Shown here piece by piece: positions 49,436 to 58,655 of a stretch of 64,000 nucleotides of DNA. A program made the translations under genes and the position numbers. Source of the stretch: Corallococcus sp. AS-1-6. Lineage in GTDB: Bacteria > Myxococcota > Myxococcia > Myxococcales > Myxococcaceae. Every line of letters begins with the position of its first letter. Position 1 is the first letter of the stretch. The stretch spans positions 434,001-498,000 of the forward strand of contig NZ_JAIQDE010000001.1 of the NCBI RefSeq assembly GCF_020037015.1, written 5' to 3'. The notes under the pieces were generated by a model. That model saw only the letters and a program-made list of their open reading frames with translations. It did no database searches and had not been told where the DNA came from.

Positions 49436-50541
49436 CGGGCCTCCGTGAGGGCGGCGGGCTGCCGCCGCAGGAAGAACTGCCGCACGCCCAGCAGCACCAG
49501 CCCGCTGCCCGTGAGCGCCAGGGCCTTGGCCAGGAGCGTGATGCGCAGGTCGTAGTAGTAGTACGCGCCGAACGTCAGCAGGAACGCCACCGCCAGCCCC
49601 AGCATCACGCGGCTGCGGCGGTGGAAGCCGAGCGTCAGCATCAGCACCGCCACCAGCACGCCCGGCGTGTTCAGCGTCATCCCCGTGAGCAGCACGAGCG
49701 CGCAGACCGCGGGAATCCAGACGCGCTGCTCCCGCGCCAGCCCCAGCTCGCGCAGCACCCGCCACCCCGTCCACAGCAGGAGGAGCGCCAGCAGGAGGGC
49801 GAGGTACGCGCTCGGCACGAACTCGCTCTCGAAGCGGAAGACGTAGCGGAAGCCCTCCTGCGAGCTCTCGAAGCTGCGGAACAGCAGCCACCCGGGGACG
49901 GCGCACGCGAGCGCGAAGGCGATGGGGCCCACGCGAGCGCCCAGGGGCCCGCGCCGCAGCAGCGGCTCGAAGAGCAGGGTGCCGGAGAGCGCGGCGGCGC
50001 ACAGGAGCATCCACGCGTCCACGCCCGCGCCCCCCACGGCGTCGAGCGCGAACACGCCGACGGACACGCAGAGCCCCACCGTCGCCAGGAAGTAGAGGAT
50101 GAGGTCCGGGAACACGGCGAGCAGCGCGATGGACGCTGCCGCCCCCGCGAACGCGAGGGTGAGGGTGTCTTGTTCCAACTGCCCCAGCCCCACGAGGAAC
50201 GCGCCCACGCCCGCCATGCACAGGGCCAGGGCGAGCTGCTCCATGAAGGGGCCCTGGGTGCTGCGGCGCAGGAACACCGACGCCACCGTCAGCACGAGGC
50301 CCAGGCCGGTGAGCGCCACCTCCTCCTTCCACAGGCCCACGCAGGCGAAGAAGCTGAGCAGGAAGGCGGCGGACAGCCACGCGCCTCCTCCGGCCAGCGC
50401 CTTCACGAACCAGGGCGAGGCCCCCAGCGTCTTCTGACGGATCTCCAGGGCGGTGCGGGCGCGTGCGTCCACCTCCGCGTCCACATGGCCCTCGGCCTTG
50501 AGCCCCGCCAGCACGTCTTGGATGGTCGGTCGCAGGGACAT
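49432..50541 (-). CDS. DUF4401 membrane protein
   Basis: A 369-residue inner-membrane protein with about ten hydrophobic segments after a soluble N-terminal helix (PTIQDVLAGLKAEGHVDAE). The LLLLWTGWRVLRELGL and FGAYYYYDLRITLLAKALALTGSG segments fit the DUF4401 family. It lies two bases after the DUF2157 gene and overlaps the GDYXXLXY gene by four. The order DUF2157-DUF4401-GDYXXLXY is the usual one. Confidence 0.88.
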   Translation of the reverse strand: MSLRPTIQDVLAGLKAEGHVDAEVDARARTALEIRQKTLGASPWFVKALAGGGAWLSAAFLLSFFACVGLWKEEVALTGLGLVLTVASVFLRRSTQGPFMEQLALALCMAGVGAFLVGLGQLEQDTLTLAFAGAAASIALLAVFPDLILYFLATVGLCVSVGVFALDAVGGAGVDAWMLLCAAALSGTLLFEPLLRRGPLGARVGPIAFALACAVPGWLLFRSFESSQEGFRYVFRFESEFVPSAYLALLLALLLLWTGWRVLRELGLAREQRVWIPAVCALVLLTGMTLNTPGVLVAVLMLTLGFHRRSRVMLGLAVAFLLTFGAYYYYDLRITLLAKALALTGSGLVLLGVRQFFLRRQPAALTEAR

Positions 50542-50543
50542 GG

Positions 50544-51554
50544 TCAGGTCTCCTCCGAGACGCCCGTGGCCTGCGACTCGTGGCGCAGCCAGTACACCGC
50601 CAGGCCCACCTCGCCAATGAGCACCAGGGGCAGGATGAAGAGGGTCAGCTCCTCGGCGTGCATGGACTCCATGAGGAAGTAGCCCACCGCCGTGGTGACG
50701 AGCGTGATGACGCTCAGCGCGGCCACGGTGAGCAGGAACAGCTCCCCATGCAGGTGCCGGTGCAGGGCGTAGATGGCGACCAGCGCTCCCAGCACCAGCG
50801 GCAGGGACAGGGCGGACTCCAGCGAGCGGTCGTGCTTGCTCACGATGAACAGGATGCCCAGGGTCACCAGCGGCATCAGCGTCATCAGGGACAACACGCG
50901 GGGCATCCACCGCCCCTGGAGCCAGGACACCTTCCGGTGGGCGAAGTGCTCGTACGTCGCCCAGGCGAACCCGTTGAGCAGCCCCAGCACCAGCGCGAGC
51001 CGCGCCTCGTAGGAACCGAAGCGCGTCATGCGCTGGCCCCAGAAGAGGATGACGCCCGTGTTGACGAGCACGAGCTGGAGCATCCACAGCGGCGTGAAGC
51101 GCGCCAGCGCCACCCACGGCAGGATGAGCACGCCCCAGCCGATGAACAGCTCATATGGATCCGCGCCCGTCTGGTACGCCTGCCCGTACACGGCCAGCAG
51201 CGGGCCCACCAGCACCGCGGCCGCGAGCAGCGCGAACTGGCCCGCGGGCCGGTCGCCCAGCCGCCACGCACCCACCGCCGCCCCAGCGATGCCCAGGCAG
51301 ATGAGGCCCAGCTTCGAGAAGCGCCCCAGCTCCGCCCAGTTGAAGGCGAAGAAGTACACCACGCCCGCCAGCACCAGCAGCGAGCCCAGGGCCATCAACG
51401 TCGTGGACAGGAACGCGCGCCACGCGGGCCGCGACGGCGAGGCGACCGCCAGATGCAGCGCTCGCCCGTACGCGTCCGGGCCCAGGATTCCGGCGTCCGC
51501 CAGCGCGTGCAAGCGCTCCGGCGTCGCCTCCAAGTCGAGAAAGTCTTTCGGCAC
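50544..51554 (-). CDS. DUF2157 membrane protein
   Basis: A 336-residue protein with a short cytosolic N-terminal helix (ERLHALADAGILGPDAYGRAL), typical of DUF2157, and about nine membrane segments. A GTG at 51578 is available, but TACAGT (51568-51563) lies 8 bases before the GTG at 51554, matching the leaderless pattern of neighbouring genes, so I place the start there. It heads the three-gene operon. Confidence 0.87.
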   Translation of the reverse strand: MPKDFLDLEATPERLHALADAGILGPDAYGRALHLAVASPSRPAWRAFLSTTLMALGSLLVLAGVVYFFAFNWAELGRFSKLGLICLGIAGAAVGAWRLGDRPAGQFALLAAAVLVGPLLAVYGQAYQTGADPYELFIGWGVLILPWVALARFTPLWMLQLVLVNTGVILFWGQRMTRFGSYEARLALVLGLLNGFAWATYEHFAHRKVSWLQGRWMPRVLSLMTLMPLVTLGILFIVSKHDRSLESALSLPLVLGALVAIYALHRHLHGELFLLTVAALSVITLVTTAVGYFLMESMHAEELTLFILPLVLIGEVGLAVYWLRHESQATGVSEET

Positions 51555-51603
51555 GGCCGGGCACTGTACCCGGTTCACGTGACGCCGGGGACACCGCGCC
51601 CGC

Positions 51604-52584
51604 TCACGGCCCGGAGCGCTCCGCGTCCAGGAAGGCCTTCAGCTCGGGGAGCACGCGCTCGGGATGCTCCAACTGCGGACTGTGTCCGCACGCCACGCGC
51701 AGCACCCGGGCCTGGGGAAGGCGGCGCGCGGCCTCATCCGCCATCGAGACGGGCAGCGTCTCGTCGCGCTCGCCCCACATGATCAGCACGGGGACCTTCA
51801 CCTCGCCCAGCCGCTCGCGGCGGTGGAACAGCGGCCCCGTCAGCGGCACCAGCGCGTTGAAGGCCTGCGCGGCTTCGGGCCTCCCGCCGGGCACGCTCAA
51901 CAGCTCGTAGCCCAGCGCGCCCAGCTTCTCTCCCAGCGGCGTGGGGGGCGGCGGCAGCATCCGCGCCATCGCCCAGGGGCCCAGGTTGCGCGCCAGCCGC
52001 TCCGGCCCCGCGCGGAAGAAGAGGCGCGAGGCGCGCGGCATCTCCGGGCCCAGCCCCATCGCGTCCACCAGCACCAGCCGCTCCACCGGCACCGCGCCGC
52101 GCAGCGCGAGCTCCAGCGCCACCAGCCCGCCCAGCGAGTGGCCGACCACCGACACCGGCCCCGGCGCCACCATCCCCAGCGCCTCCTCCACCGGCGCCGT
52201 GAAGAAGCGCACCGCGTCCTCCGCGGTCTTCACGTGCACGTCGGCCGGGGTGGACTGTCCGAAGCCGGGCAGGTCCAGGGCCAGCACCCGGTGGTGCCGG
52301 GCCAGCGCCGTCAGGTACGGGAACCAGTGGGTCGCCGCGTTCCCACGCCCATGGAGGAAGACGACCGTGGAGCGCGCGCCCTCGGGGGGGCCCCCTTCGA
52401 GGATCCGCACCGCGCCACCCCCGGGCAGCCAGTGCACCTGGGGCGCCACGGCCGGGGCCAACTGGGCCAGGAGCCCCGTCTCCACCGGGCCCACGGGGGG
52501 CGTGGCGCCCGGGGCTCCGGGGCGGCCGGAGGCGTCCCAGCGAGGGGGGAGGGCGGAGCGGCGGGGCGGGGGCGGGCGGGACAT
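51604..52584 (-). CDS. Alpha/beta-hydrolase fold protein
   Basis: A 326-residue protein with catalytic Ser150 in GHSLGG, an acid in WGERDETLP and His in CGHSPQLEHPE, and the oxyanion loop FLHGRG. The N-terminal 50 residues are Pro/Arg-rich and disordered. It is a cytosolic esterase, lipase or C-C hydrolase of unknown substrate. It is divergent from moxR, with 115 bases between the starts. Confidence 0.88.
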   Translation of the reverse strand: MSRPPPPRRSALPPRWDASGRPGAPGATPPVGPVETGLLAQLAPAVAPQVHWLPGGGAVRILEGGPPEGARSTVVFLHGRGNAATHWFPYLTALARHHRVLALDLPGFGQSTPADVHVKTAEDAVRFFTAPVEEALGMVAPGPVSVVGHSLGGLVALELALRGAVPVERLVLVDAMGLGPEMPRASRLFFRAGPERLARNLGPWAMARMLPPPPTPLGEKLGALGYELLSVPGGRPEAAQAFNALVPLTGPLFHRRERLGEVKVPVLIMWGERDETLPVSMADEAARRLPQARVLRVACGHSPQLEHPERVLPELKAFLDAERSGP

Positions 52585-52642
52585 GGGAGATGACCCTTTA
52601 CGGCACGGGGCGGCTTGACGGAATGTCCGGCCCAAAGCGGTG

Positions 52643-52671
52643 TTGAGCCGGACGCCCGGGAACCCTAGGCT
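52643..52671 (+). promoter_or_regulatory. Candidate promoter of the moxR-bat operon
   Basis: TTGAGC, a 17-base spacer and TAGGCT, about 29 bases before the moxR ATG at 52700, which has AGAGGGG before it. The -10 is identical to that of the Ser/Thr kinase promoter candidate. Confidence 0.45.
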
Positions 52672-52699
52672 GCCCGCCGCCCAGGCCGACAGAGGGGAC

Positions 52700-53689
52700 A
52701 TGAACACCGACATTCGCGCGCTCACCGAACGCGTGCAGCAGGAAAGCAGCTTCGTCGAGGTCCTCAACCAGGAGACCGGCAAGGTCATCGTCGGGCAGCG
52801 GTACATGCTCGAACGCATCCTCATCGGCCTCTTGTGCAACGGCCACGTCCTCCTGGAGGGCGTGCCCGGACTCGCCAAGACGCTGACCGTGCGCACCGTG
52901 GCGGACTCGCTCAGCGCCACCTTCATGCGCGTGCAGTTCACGCCCGACCTGCTGCCGGCGGACCTCGTCGGCACCATGATCTACAACCAGCAGACGGCCG
53001 CCTTCACCGTCCGCAAGGGGCCCATCTTCGCGAACATCGTCCTCGCGGACGAAATCAACCGCGCCCCCGCCAAGGTCCAGTCCGCCCTCCTGGAGGCCAT
53101 GGCCGAGCGCCAGGTCACCATCGGCGACCAGACCTTCGGCCTGCCTTCACCGTTCCTCGTGCTGGCCACCCAGAACCCCATCGAGCAGGAGGGCACCTAC
53201 CCCCTCCCCGAAGCGCAGGTGGACCGCTTCATGCTCAAGGTGAAGGTGGGCTACCCGACCCGGGATGAGGAGAAGGTCATCATGGACCGCATGGCCGGCG
53301 GCTCGTCGCCCAAGGCCCAGCGGGTCATCGCGCTGGAGCACCTGGTGCGCGCGCGCGAGCTCGTCCACGCCATCTACATGGACGAGAAGGTGAAGGAGTA
53401 CATCCTCAACGTGGTGTTCGCCACGCGCGAGCCCGCGCGCTACGGCCTCAAGGACCTGGCGGACTACATCCAGTTCGGGGCCTCGCCGCGCGCCACCATC
53501 GCGCTCGCGCAGGCGGCCCGCGCGCACGCCTTCCTGCGCCACCGCGGCTTCGTCACCCCGGAGGACGTGAAGGCCATCGCCTTCGACGTGCTCCGCCACC
53601 GCATCGCGATGACCTACGAGGCGGAGGCCGAGGAACTCACCCAGGAGAAGATCATCCAGCGCGTCTTCGACCGCGTGGAAGTTCCCTGA
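52700..53689 (+). CDS. moxR: MoxR family AAA+ ATPase
   Basis: A 329-residue cytosolic chaperone-type ATPase: Walker A GVPGLAKT, Walker B LADEINRAPAKVQ, sensor ATQNPIEQEGTYPLPEAQVDRF. MoxR proteins work with von Willebrand A (VWA) domain proteins, and eight downstream genes form the classic partner set. I chose the ATG at 52700 over upstream alternatives because of AGAGGGG. It is first in the Bat operon. Confidence 0.95.
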   Translation: MNTDIRALTERVQQESSFVEVLNQETGKVIVGQRYMLERILIGLLCNGHVLLEGVPGLAKTLTVRTVADSLSATFMRVQFTPDLLPADLVGTMIYNQQTAAFTVRKGPIFANIVLADEINRAPAKVQSALLEAMAERQVTIGDQTFGLPSPFLVLATQNPIEQEGTYPLPEAQVDRFMLKVKVGYPTRDEEKVIMDRMAGGSSPKAQRVIALEHLVRARELVHAIYMDEKVKEYILNVVFATREPARYGLKDLADYIQFGASPRATIALAQAARAHAFLRHRGFVTPEDVKAIAFDVLRHRIAMTYEAEAEELTQEKIIQRVFDRVEVP

Positions 53690-53713
53690 CCAGGCCCCGG
53701 TAAGAGCGCGCCC

Positions 53714-54595
53714 GTGCTGCCCAAGGACCTCATCCGCCGCATCCGCAAGCTGGAGATCCGCACCCGCAAGGTGGTCTCCGACATGCTGGCCGGCCAGTAC
53801 CACTCGGTGTTCAAGGGCCGCGGCATGGCCTTCTCCGAGGTGCGCCAGTACCAGCCCGGCGACGAGATCCGCTTCATCGACTGGAACGTCACCGCGCGCA
53901 TGAACGAGGCCTTCATCAAGGTCTTCACCGAGGAGCGCGAGCTCACGGTGATGCTCCTGGTGGACGTGTCCGCCTCCAACGAGTTCGGCTCCAAGGACCG
54001 CACCAAGGCGGAGGTCGCCGCGGAGGTGGCCGCGCAGATCGCCTTCAGCGCCATCGCGAACAATGACCGCGTGGGGCTCATCCTCTTCTCGGACCGGGTG
54101 GAGAAGGTCGTCCCGCCGCGCAAGGGCCGCATGCACGTGCTGCGGCTGGTGAGCGACATCCTCACCTTCAAGCCCAAGGGCCACGGCACGGACCTGTCCG
54201 CGGGGCTCACGTACCTGACGCAGGTGTCCAAGCGGAAGGCGGTGACGTTCCTGGTGTCGGACTTCATGGCCACGGGCTACGAGAAGCCGCTGCGCCTCGT
54301 CGGCCGCCGCCACGACCTGGTGCCCGTGGTCATCGAGGATCCGCTGGAGCACCGCTTCCCCGCCCACGGCCTGGTGGAGATGGAGGACCCGGAGACGGGC
54401 GAGCGCTTCGTCGTGGACACCAGCTCCACCGCCGTGCGCGGCAGGTTCATGCGCGCCATGCAGGCCCAGCGCGACGAGCGCCGCAAGCTGTTCAAGAAGC
54501 TGGAGCTGGACCACGTGGAGCTGCGCGCCGGGGATGATCACGGCAAGGCGCTGGCGAACTTCTTCCGCGCGCGGGCCCGGAGGATGGCGGCATGA
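53714..54595 (+). CDS. DUF58 VWA-like protein
   Basis: A 293-residue protein with the DUF58 motif (KGRGMAFSEVRQYQPGDEIRFIDWNVTARM) and a VWA-like segment with DVSASNEFG and SDFMA. It is the standard direct partner of MoxR ATPases and is probably membrane associated through partners. The GTG start lies 24 bases after moxR; its stop shares ATGA with the next gene. Confidence 0.93.
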   Translation: MLPKDLIRRIRKLEIRTRKVVSDMLAGQYHSVFKGRGMAFSEVRQYQPGDEIRFIDWNVTARMNEAFIKVFTEERELTVMLLVDVSASNEFGSKDRTKAEVAAEVAAQIAFSAIANNDRVGLILFSDRVEKVVPPRKGRMHVLRLVSDILTFKPKGHGTDLSAGLTYLTQVSKRKAVTFLVSDFMATGYEKPLRLVGRRHDLVPVVIEDPLEHRFPAHGLVEMEDPETGERFVVDTSSTAVRGRFMRAMQAQRDERRKLFKKLELDHVELRAGDDHGKALANFFRARARRMAA

Positions 54596-55590
54596 GACAC
54601 GCGCTCGTCCTCGCGGCCGTCCTCCTCGTCGGCTCGCCGGCCGTGTGGGCCCAGGCCCCGGCTCCTGGCGCCCCCAAGGCCCCTGTCGCCCTGGAGACGG
54701 TGGCGCCCACGGGCGCGTCCGCGCGGGTGGAGCCGGAGTCGGTGCACATCGGCGAGCCCTTCACCTACCAGGTGACGCTCACGCACCCGAAGGACCAGCG
54801 CTATGAGCTGGTGGCGCCCACGGGGGAGGGCCCGGTGGAGCTGCTCCAGCAGACGCGCCAGCGCCAGGACCAGGCGAACGACGCGACCACGACGTTCGGC
54901 CTGCGCTTCTCCGCGTTCGAGCTGGGCGACGTGCGGCTGCCGGACCTCACCTTCGACGTGGCGACGCCGGAGGGGCCGCGCCGCTTCGTGCTCAAGGGCA
55001 AGACGGTGGAGGTGACCTCCACGCTGCCGCCGGACGCGCAGGGGCAGGGCGCGGAGCTGTTCGACTATCAGCCCCCGCAGGAAGTGCCCATCCGCTCCTG
55101 GACGCTGCTCTACGTGCTCGCGGTGGTGTTGGCGGTGGCCGTCGCGGCCTGGCTGCTGGTGCGCTGGTGGCAGCGCCGGCCCAGGAGCGAGAAGCTCGTC
55201 CCCGTGCTGCCGCTGGACGTGCGCGTGCGCCAGTCCCTGGACGCGCTCAAGCGCGAGGACCTGCCCGGCCGCGGCCACGTGAAGGACTTCTACTTCCGCC
55301 TCTCCGAAATCGTGCGCGGCTACCTGGGCGAGCGCTACGGCTTCGAGGCCCTGGAGTGCACGTCGTCCGAATTGATGGCGTCCCTGCGCCGGCTGCCCAC
55401 GCCGGGTCTGCCGGAGGACGCGCTGATGCGCTTCGTCTCCGAGTCGGACATGGTGAAGTACGCCCGCGCCGACGCCTCCCCCGAGTCCTGCAATCAGGCG
55501 CTGGCCTTCGGCTACGACCTGCTCGCCAGGACGTACGTTCCTCCCGCTCCCCCCAAGCCCGATGCTGCCCCCGGACCTCGCGTTCAATAA
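54592..55590 (+). CDS. BatD/DUF4381-like membrane protein
   Basis: A 332-residue protein with signal peptide (AAVLLVGSPAVWAQ), a periplasmic beta-sandwich of about 120 residues similar to the BatD N-terminal domain (VEPESVHIGEPFTYQVTLTHP), one membrane segment (LLYVLAVVLAVAVAAWLLVRW) and a cytosolic helical region (FRLSEIVRGYLGERYGFEALECTSSELM) typical of DUF4381 proteins in Bat operons. It overlaps both neighbours. Confidence 0.82.
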   Translation: MRHALVLAAVLLVGSPAVWAQAPAPGAPKAPVALETVAPTGASARVEPESVHIGEPFTYQVTLTHPKDQRYELVAPTGEGPVELLQQTRQRQDQANDATTTFGLRFSAFELGDVRLPDLTFDVATPEGPRRFVLKGKTVEVTSTLPPDAQGQGAELFDYQPPQEVPIRSWTLLYVLAVVLAVAVAAWLLVRWWQRRPRSEKLVPVLPLDVRVRQSLDALKREDLPGRGHVKDFYFRLSEIVRGYLGERYGFEALECTSSELMASLRRLPTPGLPEDALMRFVSESDMVKYARADASPESCNQALAFGYDLLARTYVPPAPPKPDAAPGPRVQ

Positions 55591-56575
55591 CCCGGAGGCG
55601 CTCTGGGCCCTGCTGCTGGCGCCGCTGCTGCTGGCGCTCGCGTTCTGGGAGCGCAAGCGCCGCGCCACGCTGCGCTTCTCCGCCGCGCACGTCTTCGCGA
55701 AGGGCGGGCGGGGCTTCCGCACGTACCTCCTGCCGCTCCTGCCCATCCTGCGCGTGGCGGCGGTGGTGGCGGCGGTGGTGGCCATCGCCCGGCCGCAGTC
55801 GCGCGACTCGCGCGTGCGCGACCTGTCGGTGGAGGGCATCGACATCGTGGTGGCGCTGGACCTGTCCACGTCCATGGAGGCCGGTGACTTCCGTCCGCAG
55901 AACCGCCTCAACGTGGCCAAGGAGGTGCTGACCGACTTCATCTCCGGCCGCGTGAACGACCGCCTGGGCCTGGTGGTGTTCTCCGGCGCCGCGTACACGC
56001 AGTCCCCGCTGACGCTGGACTACGGCGTGCTCAAGGAGGTGCTCAAGCAACTGCGCACCCGCGTGCTGGAGGACGGCACGGCCATTGGTGACGCCATCGC
56101 CACGTCGCTCAACCGCTTGCGCGACTCCGACGCGAAGAGCCGCGTGGTGGTGCTGATCACCGACGGCGACAACAACGCCGGCAAGATCTCCCCGCTGGAC
56201 GCGGCGAACATGGCCGCGTCGCTCCACATCCCCATCTACACCATCCTCGTGGGCAAGGGCGGCAAGGTGCCCTTCCCGCAGGGCACGGACCTGTTCGGCA
56301 ACACCGTGTGGCGCGAGACGGAGATCCCCATCAACCCGGAGCTGATGCAGGACATCGCGGACCGCACCGGCGGCGAGTACTACCGCGCCACCGACCCGGA
56401 GGGCCTCAAGCAGGGCCTGCAGAAGGTGCTGGACGCGCTGGAGCGCTCCAAGCTGATGGAGGGCGGCGCCAGCGCCACGTACAAGGAGAACTTCCACCCG
56501 TTCCTGCTGGTGGCCTTCGGGCTCGCCGCGCTGGAGCTGCTGCTGCGCGCCACCGTCCTGCGGGTGTTCCCATGA
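55562..56575 (+). CDS. batA: BatA-like VWA membrane protein
   Basis: A 337-residue protein with two N-terminal segments (LWALLLAPLLLALAFWER; LLPILRVAAVVAAVVAIARP), a VWA domain with intact MIDAS residues (DLSTSM, a threonine in GTAIGDA, TDGDNN) and a C-terminal membrane segment (LLVAFGLAALELLLRATVL). BatA proteins are tied to envelope stress and aerotolerance. It starts 29 bases inside the previous gene and ends in ATGA shared with batB. Confidence 0.92.
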   Translation: MLPPDLAFNNPEALWALLLAPLLLALAFWERKRRATLRFSAAHVFAKGGRGFRTYLLPLLPILRVAAVVAAVVAIARPQSRDSRVRDLSVEGIDIVVALDLSTSMEAGDFRPQNRLNVAKEVLTDFISGRVNDRLGLVVFSGAAYTQSPLTLDYGVLKEVLKQLRTRVLEDGTAIGDAIATSLNRLRDSDAKSRVVVLITDGDNNAGKISPLDAANMAASLHIPIYTILVGKGGKVPFPQGTDLFGNTVWRETEIPINPELMQDIADRTGGEYYRATDPEGLKQGLQKVLDALERSKLMEGGASATYKENFHPFLLVAFGLAALELLLRATVLRVFP

Positions 56576-57630
56576 TGCCCACGGTGGAGGCCTGGCGCTT
56601 CACGCTCCTGGGCTATCAGGTGGGCCTGGCGCAGCCGCTGTTCCTGGGGCTGCTCCTGGTGGGCCTGCTCCTGGGGCTGCTCGCGCTGCTCAAGGCGCTG
56701 GGCCGCAGGACGCGGCTGTCGGCGCTCATCGCGGAGCGCCACGTGACGGCGCTCGCGCCCGGCGTGTCCGTGTGGCGGCCGGCGGTGCAGGGCGGCCTCT
56801 ACGGGCTGGGGCTGATGCTGTTCGGGCTCGCGCTCGCGCAGCCCCAGTGCGGCACGAAGAGCGAGCTGACGAAGCGCCGGGGCATCGACGTGGTGGTGGC
56901 GCTGGATGCGTCCAAGTCCATGCTCGCCAGGGACGTGCAGCCCAGCCGGCTGGACCGCGCGCGGCTGGAGCTCAACACGCTGCTGGACGAGCTGAAGGGC
57001 GACCGCGCGGGCCTGGTGGTGTTCGCGGGGGACGCGTTCGTGCAGTCGCCGCTCACGTCGGACTACTCGGCGGTGAAGCTGTTCCTGCGCGCGGTGGATC
57101 CGGACGCGATGCCCCAGGGCGGCACGAACGTGGGCGCGGCGCTGCGGCTGGCCAAGCAGGTGCTGGACAACGCGGACCGGGGCTCCAAGGAGCGCGTGGT
57201 GGTGCTGCTGTCGGACGGCGAGGACCTCACGGGCGACGTGCGCGAGGCCACGGAGGCGCTCAAGGACGCGCGCGTGCAGGTGCTCGCGGTGGGCGTGGGC
57301 TCGGACTCCGGCGAGCCCATCCCCGTCTACGACCGGCGCGGCGAGTTCGTGGACTACAAGAAGGACTCCAACGGCGACACGGTCATCACGCGCCTGGACC
57401 GCGCGGGCCTCACGGCCATCGCGGACGCCACGGGCGGCGCCTTCTTCTACCAGCCCAACGGCGTGGCCATGGGGCAGGTGGTGGAGCGCATCGACCAGTT
57501 GCAGAAGAGCGAGCTGGAGAGCCGCGTGACGGTCCGCTACGACGAGCGCTTCCAGTGGTTCGCCGTCCCCGGGCTGGTGCTGCTGGTGCTGGGCATGGCG
57601 CTCATCCCTTCGCGCCGGAGGGCCGCATGA
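56572..57630 (+). CDS. batB: BatB-like VWA membrane protein
   Basis: A 352-residue paralogue of BatA with N-terminal membrane segments (LFLGLLLVGLLLGLLALL; GGLYGLGLMLFGLALAQP), a VWA domain with MIDAS residues (DASKSM, GGTNVG, SDGED) and a C-terminal segment (FAVPGLVLLVLGMALIP). The ATG at 56572 overlaps the batA stop; another ATG follows at 56575. BatA and BatB probably form a complex opened or loaded by MoxR. Confidence 0.92.
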   Translation: MMPTVEAWRFTLLGYQVGLAQPLFLGLLLVGLLLGLLALLKALGRRTRLSALIAERHVTALAPGVSVWRPAVQGGLYGLGLMLFGLALAQPQCGTKSELTKRRGIDVVVALDASKSMLARDVQPSRLDRARLELNTLLDELKGDRAGLVVFAGDAFVQSPLTSDYSAVKLFLRAVDPDAMPQGGTNVGAALRLAKQVLDNADRGSKERVVVLLSDGEDLTGDVREATEALKDARVQVLAVGVGSDSGEPIPVYDRRGEFVDYKKDSNGDTVITRLDRAGLTAIADATGGAFFYQPNGVAMGQVVERIDQLQKSELESRVTVRYDERFQWFAVPGLVLLVLGMALIPSRRRAA

Positions 57631-58655
57631 GCACGCAACCGATGCGGCGGCGCGCGGCGCGCGCGATGGCGGTGGGGCTGGCGGGGCTGCTGGCGCTGCC
57701 GGGGCCCGCGTGGGCGGTGGGGCCGCTGGAGAAGGACCACCCGCTGGTGCAGCGCGGGCGCGAGGCCTACGCGGCCGGACGCTACGAGGACGCGCTGAAG
57801 GACTTCGAGGCCGCGAAGAAGGAGCGGCCCAATGATCCGGCGGTGGAGTTCAACCGCGCGGACGCGCTGGCGAAGCTGGGCCGCAACGCGGAGGCGCGCG
57901 AGGCCTTCAAGCAGGTGGCGGAGTCCTCGCGCCAGCCCGACCTGGCGCAGAAGAGCTGGTACAACCTGGGCAACCTGGCGGCCACGTCGGGCGACCGCGC
58001 GGAGGCGCTCAAGTCCTACCGCAAGGCGCTCACGCTGGACCCCACGGATCCGCAGGCCCGGCACAACTACGAGGTGGTGCTGCGCGACCTGCCTCCGCCG
58101 CAGAACGGCCCGGATGGCGGCACCGACGGAGGCCAGGACGGCGGCAACGACGGCGGACGTCCGGACGCGGGCGAGGATGGCGGCCAGAAGGGTGACGGCG
58201 GCACGCCGCAGGACGGAGGCCAGGACGGCGGTCCGGATGGCGGCGCGGACGGTGGGGCCGACGGAGGCGAGGACGGCGGCGGCCAGGATGGTGGTCAGGA
58301 CGGCGGCGCGGACGGAGGCGGCGGCGATGCCGGCCCCGGCGACGGTGGCGCGGACGGGGGCCAGGACGGCGGCAGCGGCGACGGGGGCTCCCGCGACGGC
58401 GGCGCGGACGGTGGGGCCGACGGAGGCCAGGACGAGGGCGAGGGCGACTCGCGCGATGGCGGCGCGGACGGCGGCAGCGAGGGCGAGGAGGAGACGGAGT
58501 CGAAGCCGCGCGACGGCGGAAGTTCGCCGGGCGACGTCGACCGGCAGGAGGCCGAGCGCCTGCTGGATGCGATGAAGCAGAACGAGAAGAATCTCCAGCT
58601 CTGGCGTTTCCAGCAGAAGAAGAAGCAGAGGAAGCCCAATGAGAAGGACTGGTAG
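57627..58655 (+). CDS. batC: BatC-like TPR protein with long DGG-repeat region
   Basis: A 342-residue exported protein: signal peptide (AVGLAGLLALPGPAWA), three TPR-like units in residues 35-150 (GREAYAAGRYEDALKDFEAAKK, YNLGNLAATSGDRAEALKSYRKAL), then about 135 residues dominated by Asp-Gly-Gly triplets and a short Lys/Gln-rich end. Normal BatC proteins have TPRs and a short low-complexity tail, so the DGG block is unusual. It overlaps batB (ATGA) and batD. Confidence 0.87.
   Translation: MSTQPMRRRAARAMAVGLAGLLALPGPAWAVGPLEKDHPLVQRGREAYAAGRYEDALKDFEAAKKERPNDPAVEFNRADALAKLGRNAEAREAFKQVAESSRQPDLAQKSWYNLGNLAATSGDRAEALKSYRKALTLDPTDPQARHNYEVVLRDLPPPQNGPDGGTDGGQDGGNDGGRPDAGEDGGQKGDGGTPQDGGQDGGPDGGADGGADGGEDGGGQDGGQDGGADGGGGDAGPGDGGADGGQDGGSGDGGSRDGGADGGADGGQDEGEGDSRDGGADGGSEGEEETESKPRDGGSSPGDVDRQEAERLLDAMKQNEKNLQLWRFQQKKKQRKPNEKDW
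58095..58500 (+). repeat. DGG-coding low-complexity repeat in batC
   Basis: About 400 bases of irregular GAC/GGC/GGT triplets encoding Asp-Gly-Gly, Ala-Asp-Gly-Gly and Gln-Asp-Gly-Gly units. The block explains the long repetitive open frames on other strands and frames here. Length variation between strains is likely. A calcium-binding or flexible-spacer role is inferred only from Asp/Gly content. Confidence 0.8.
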
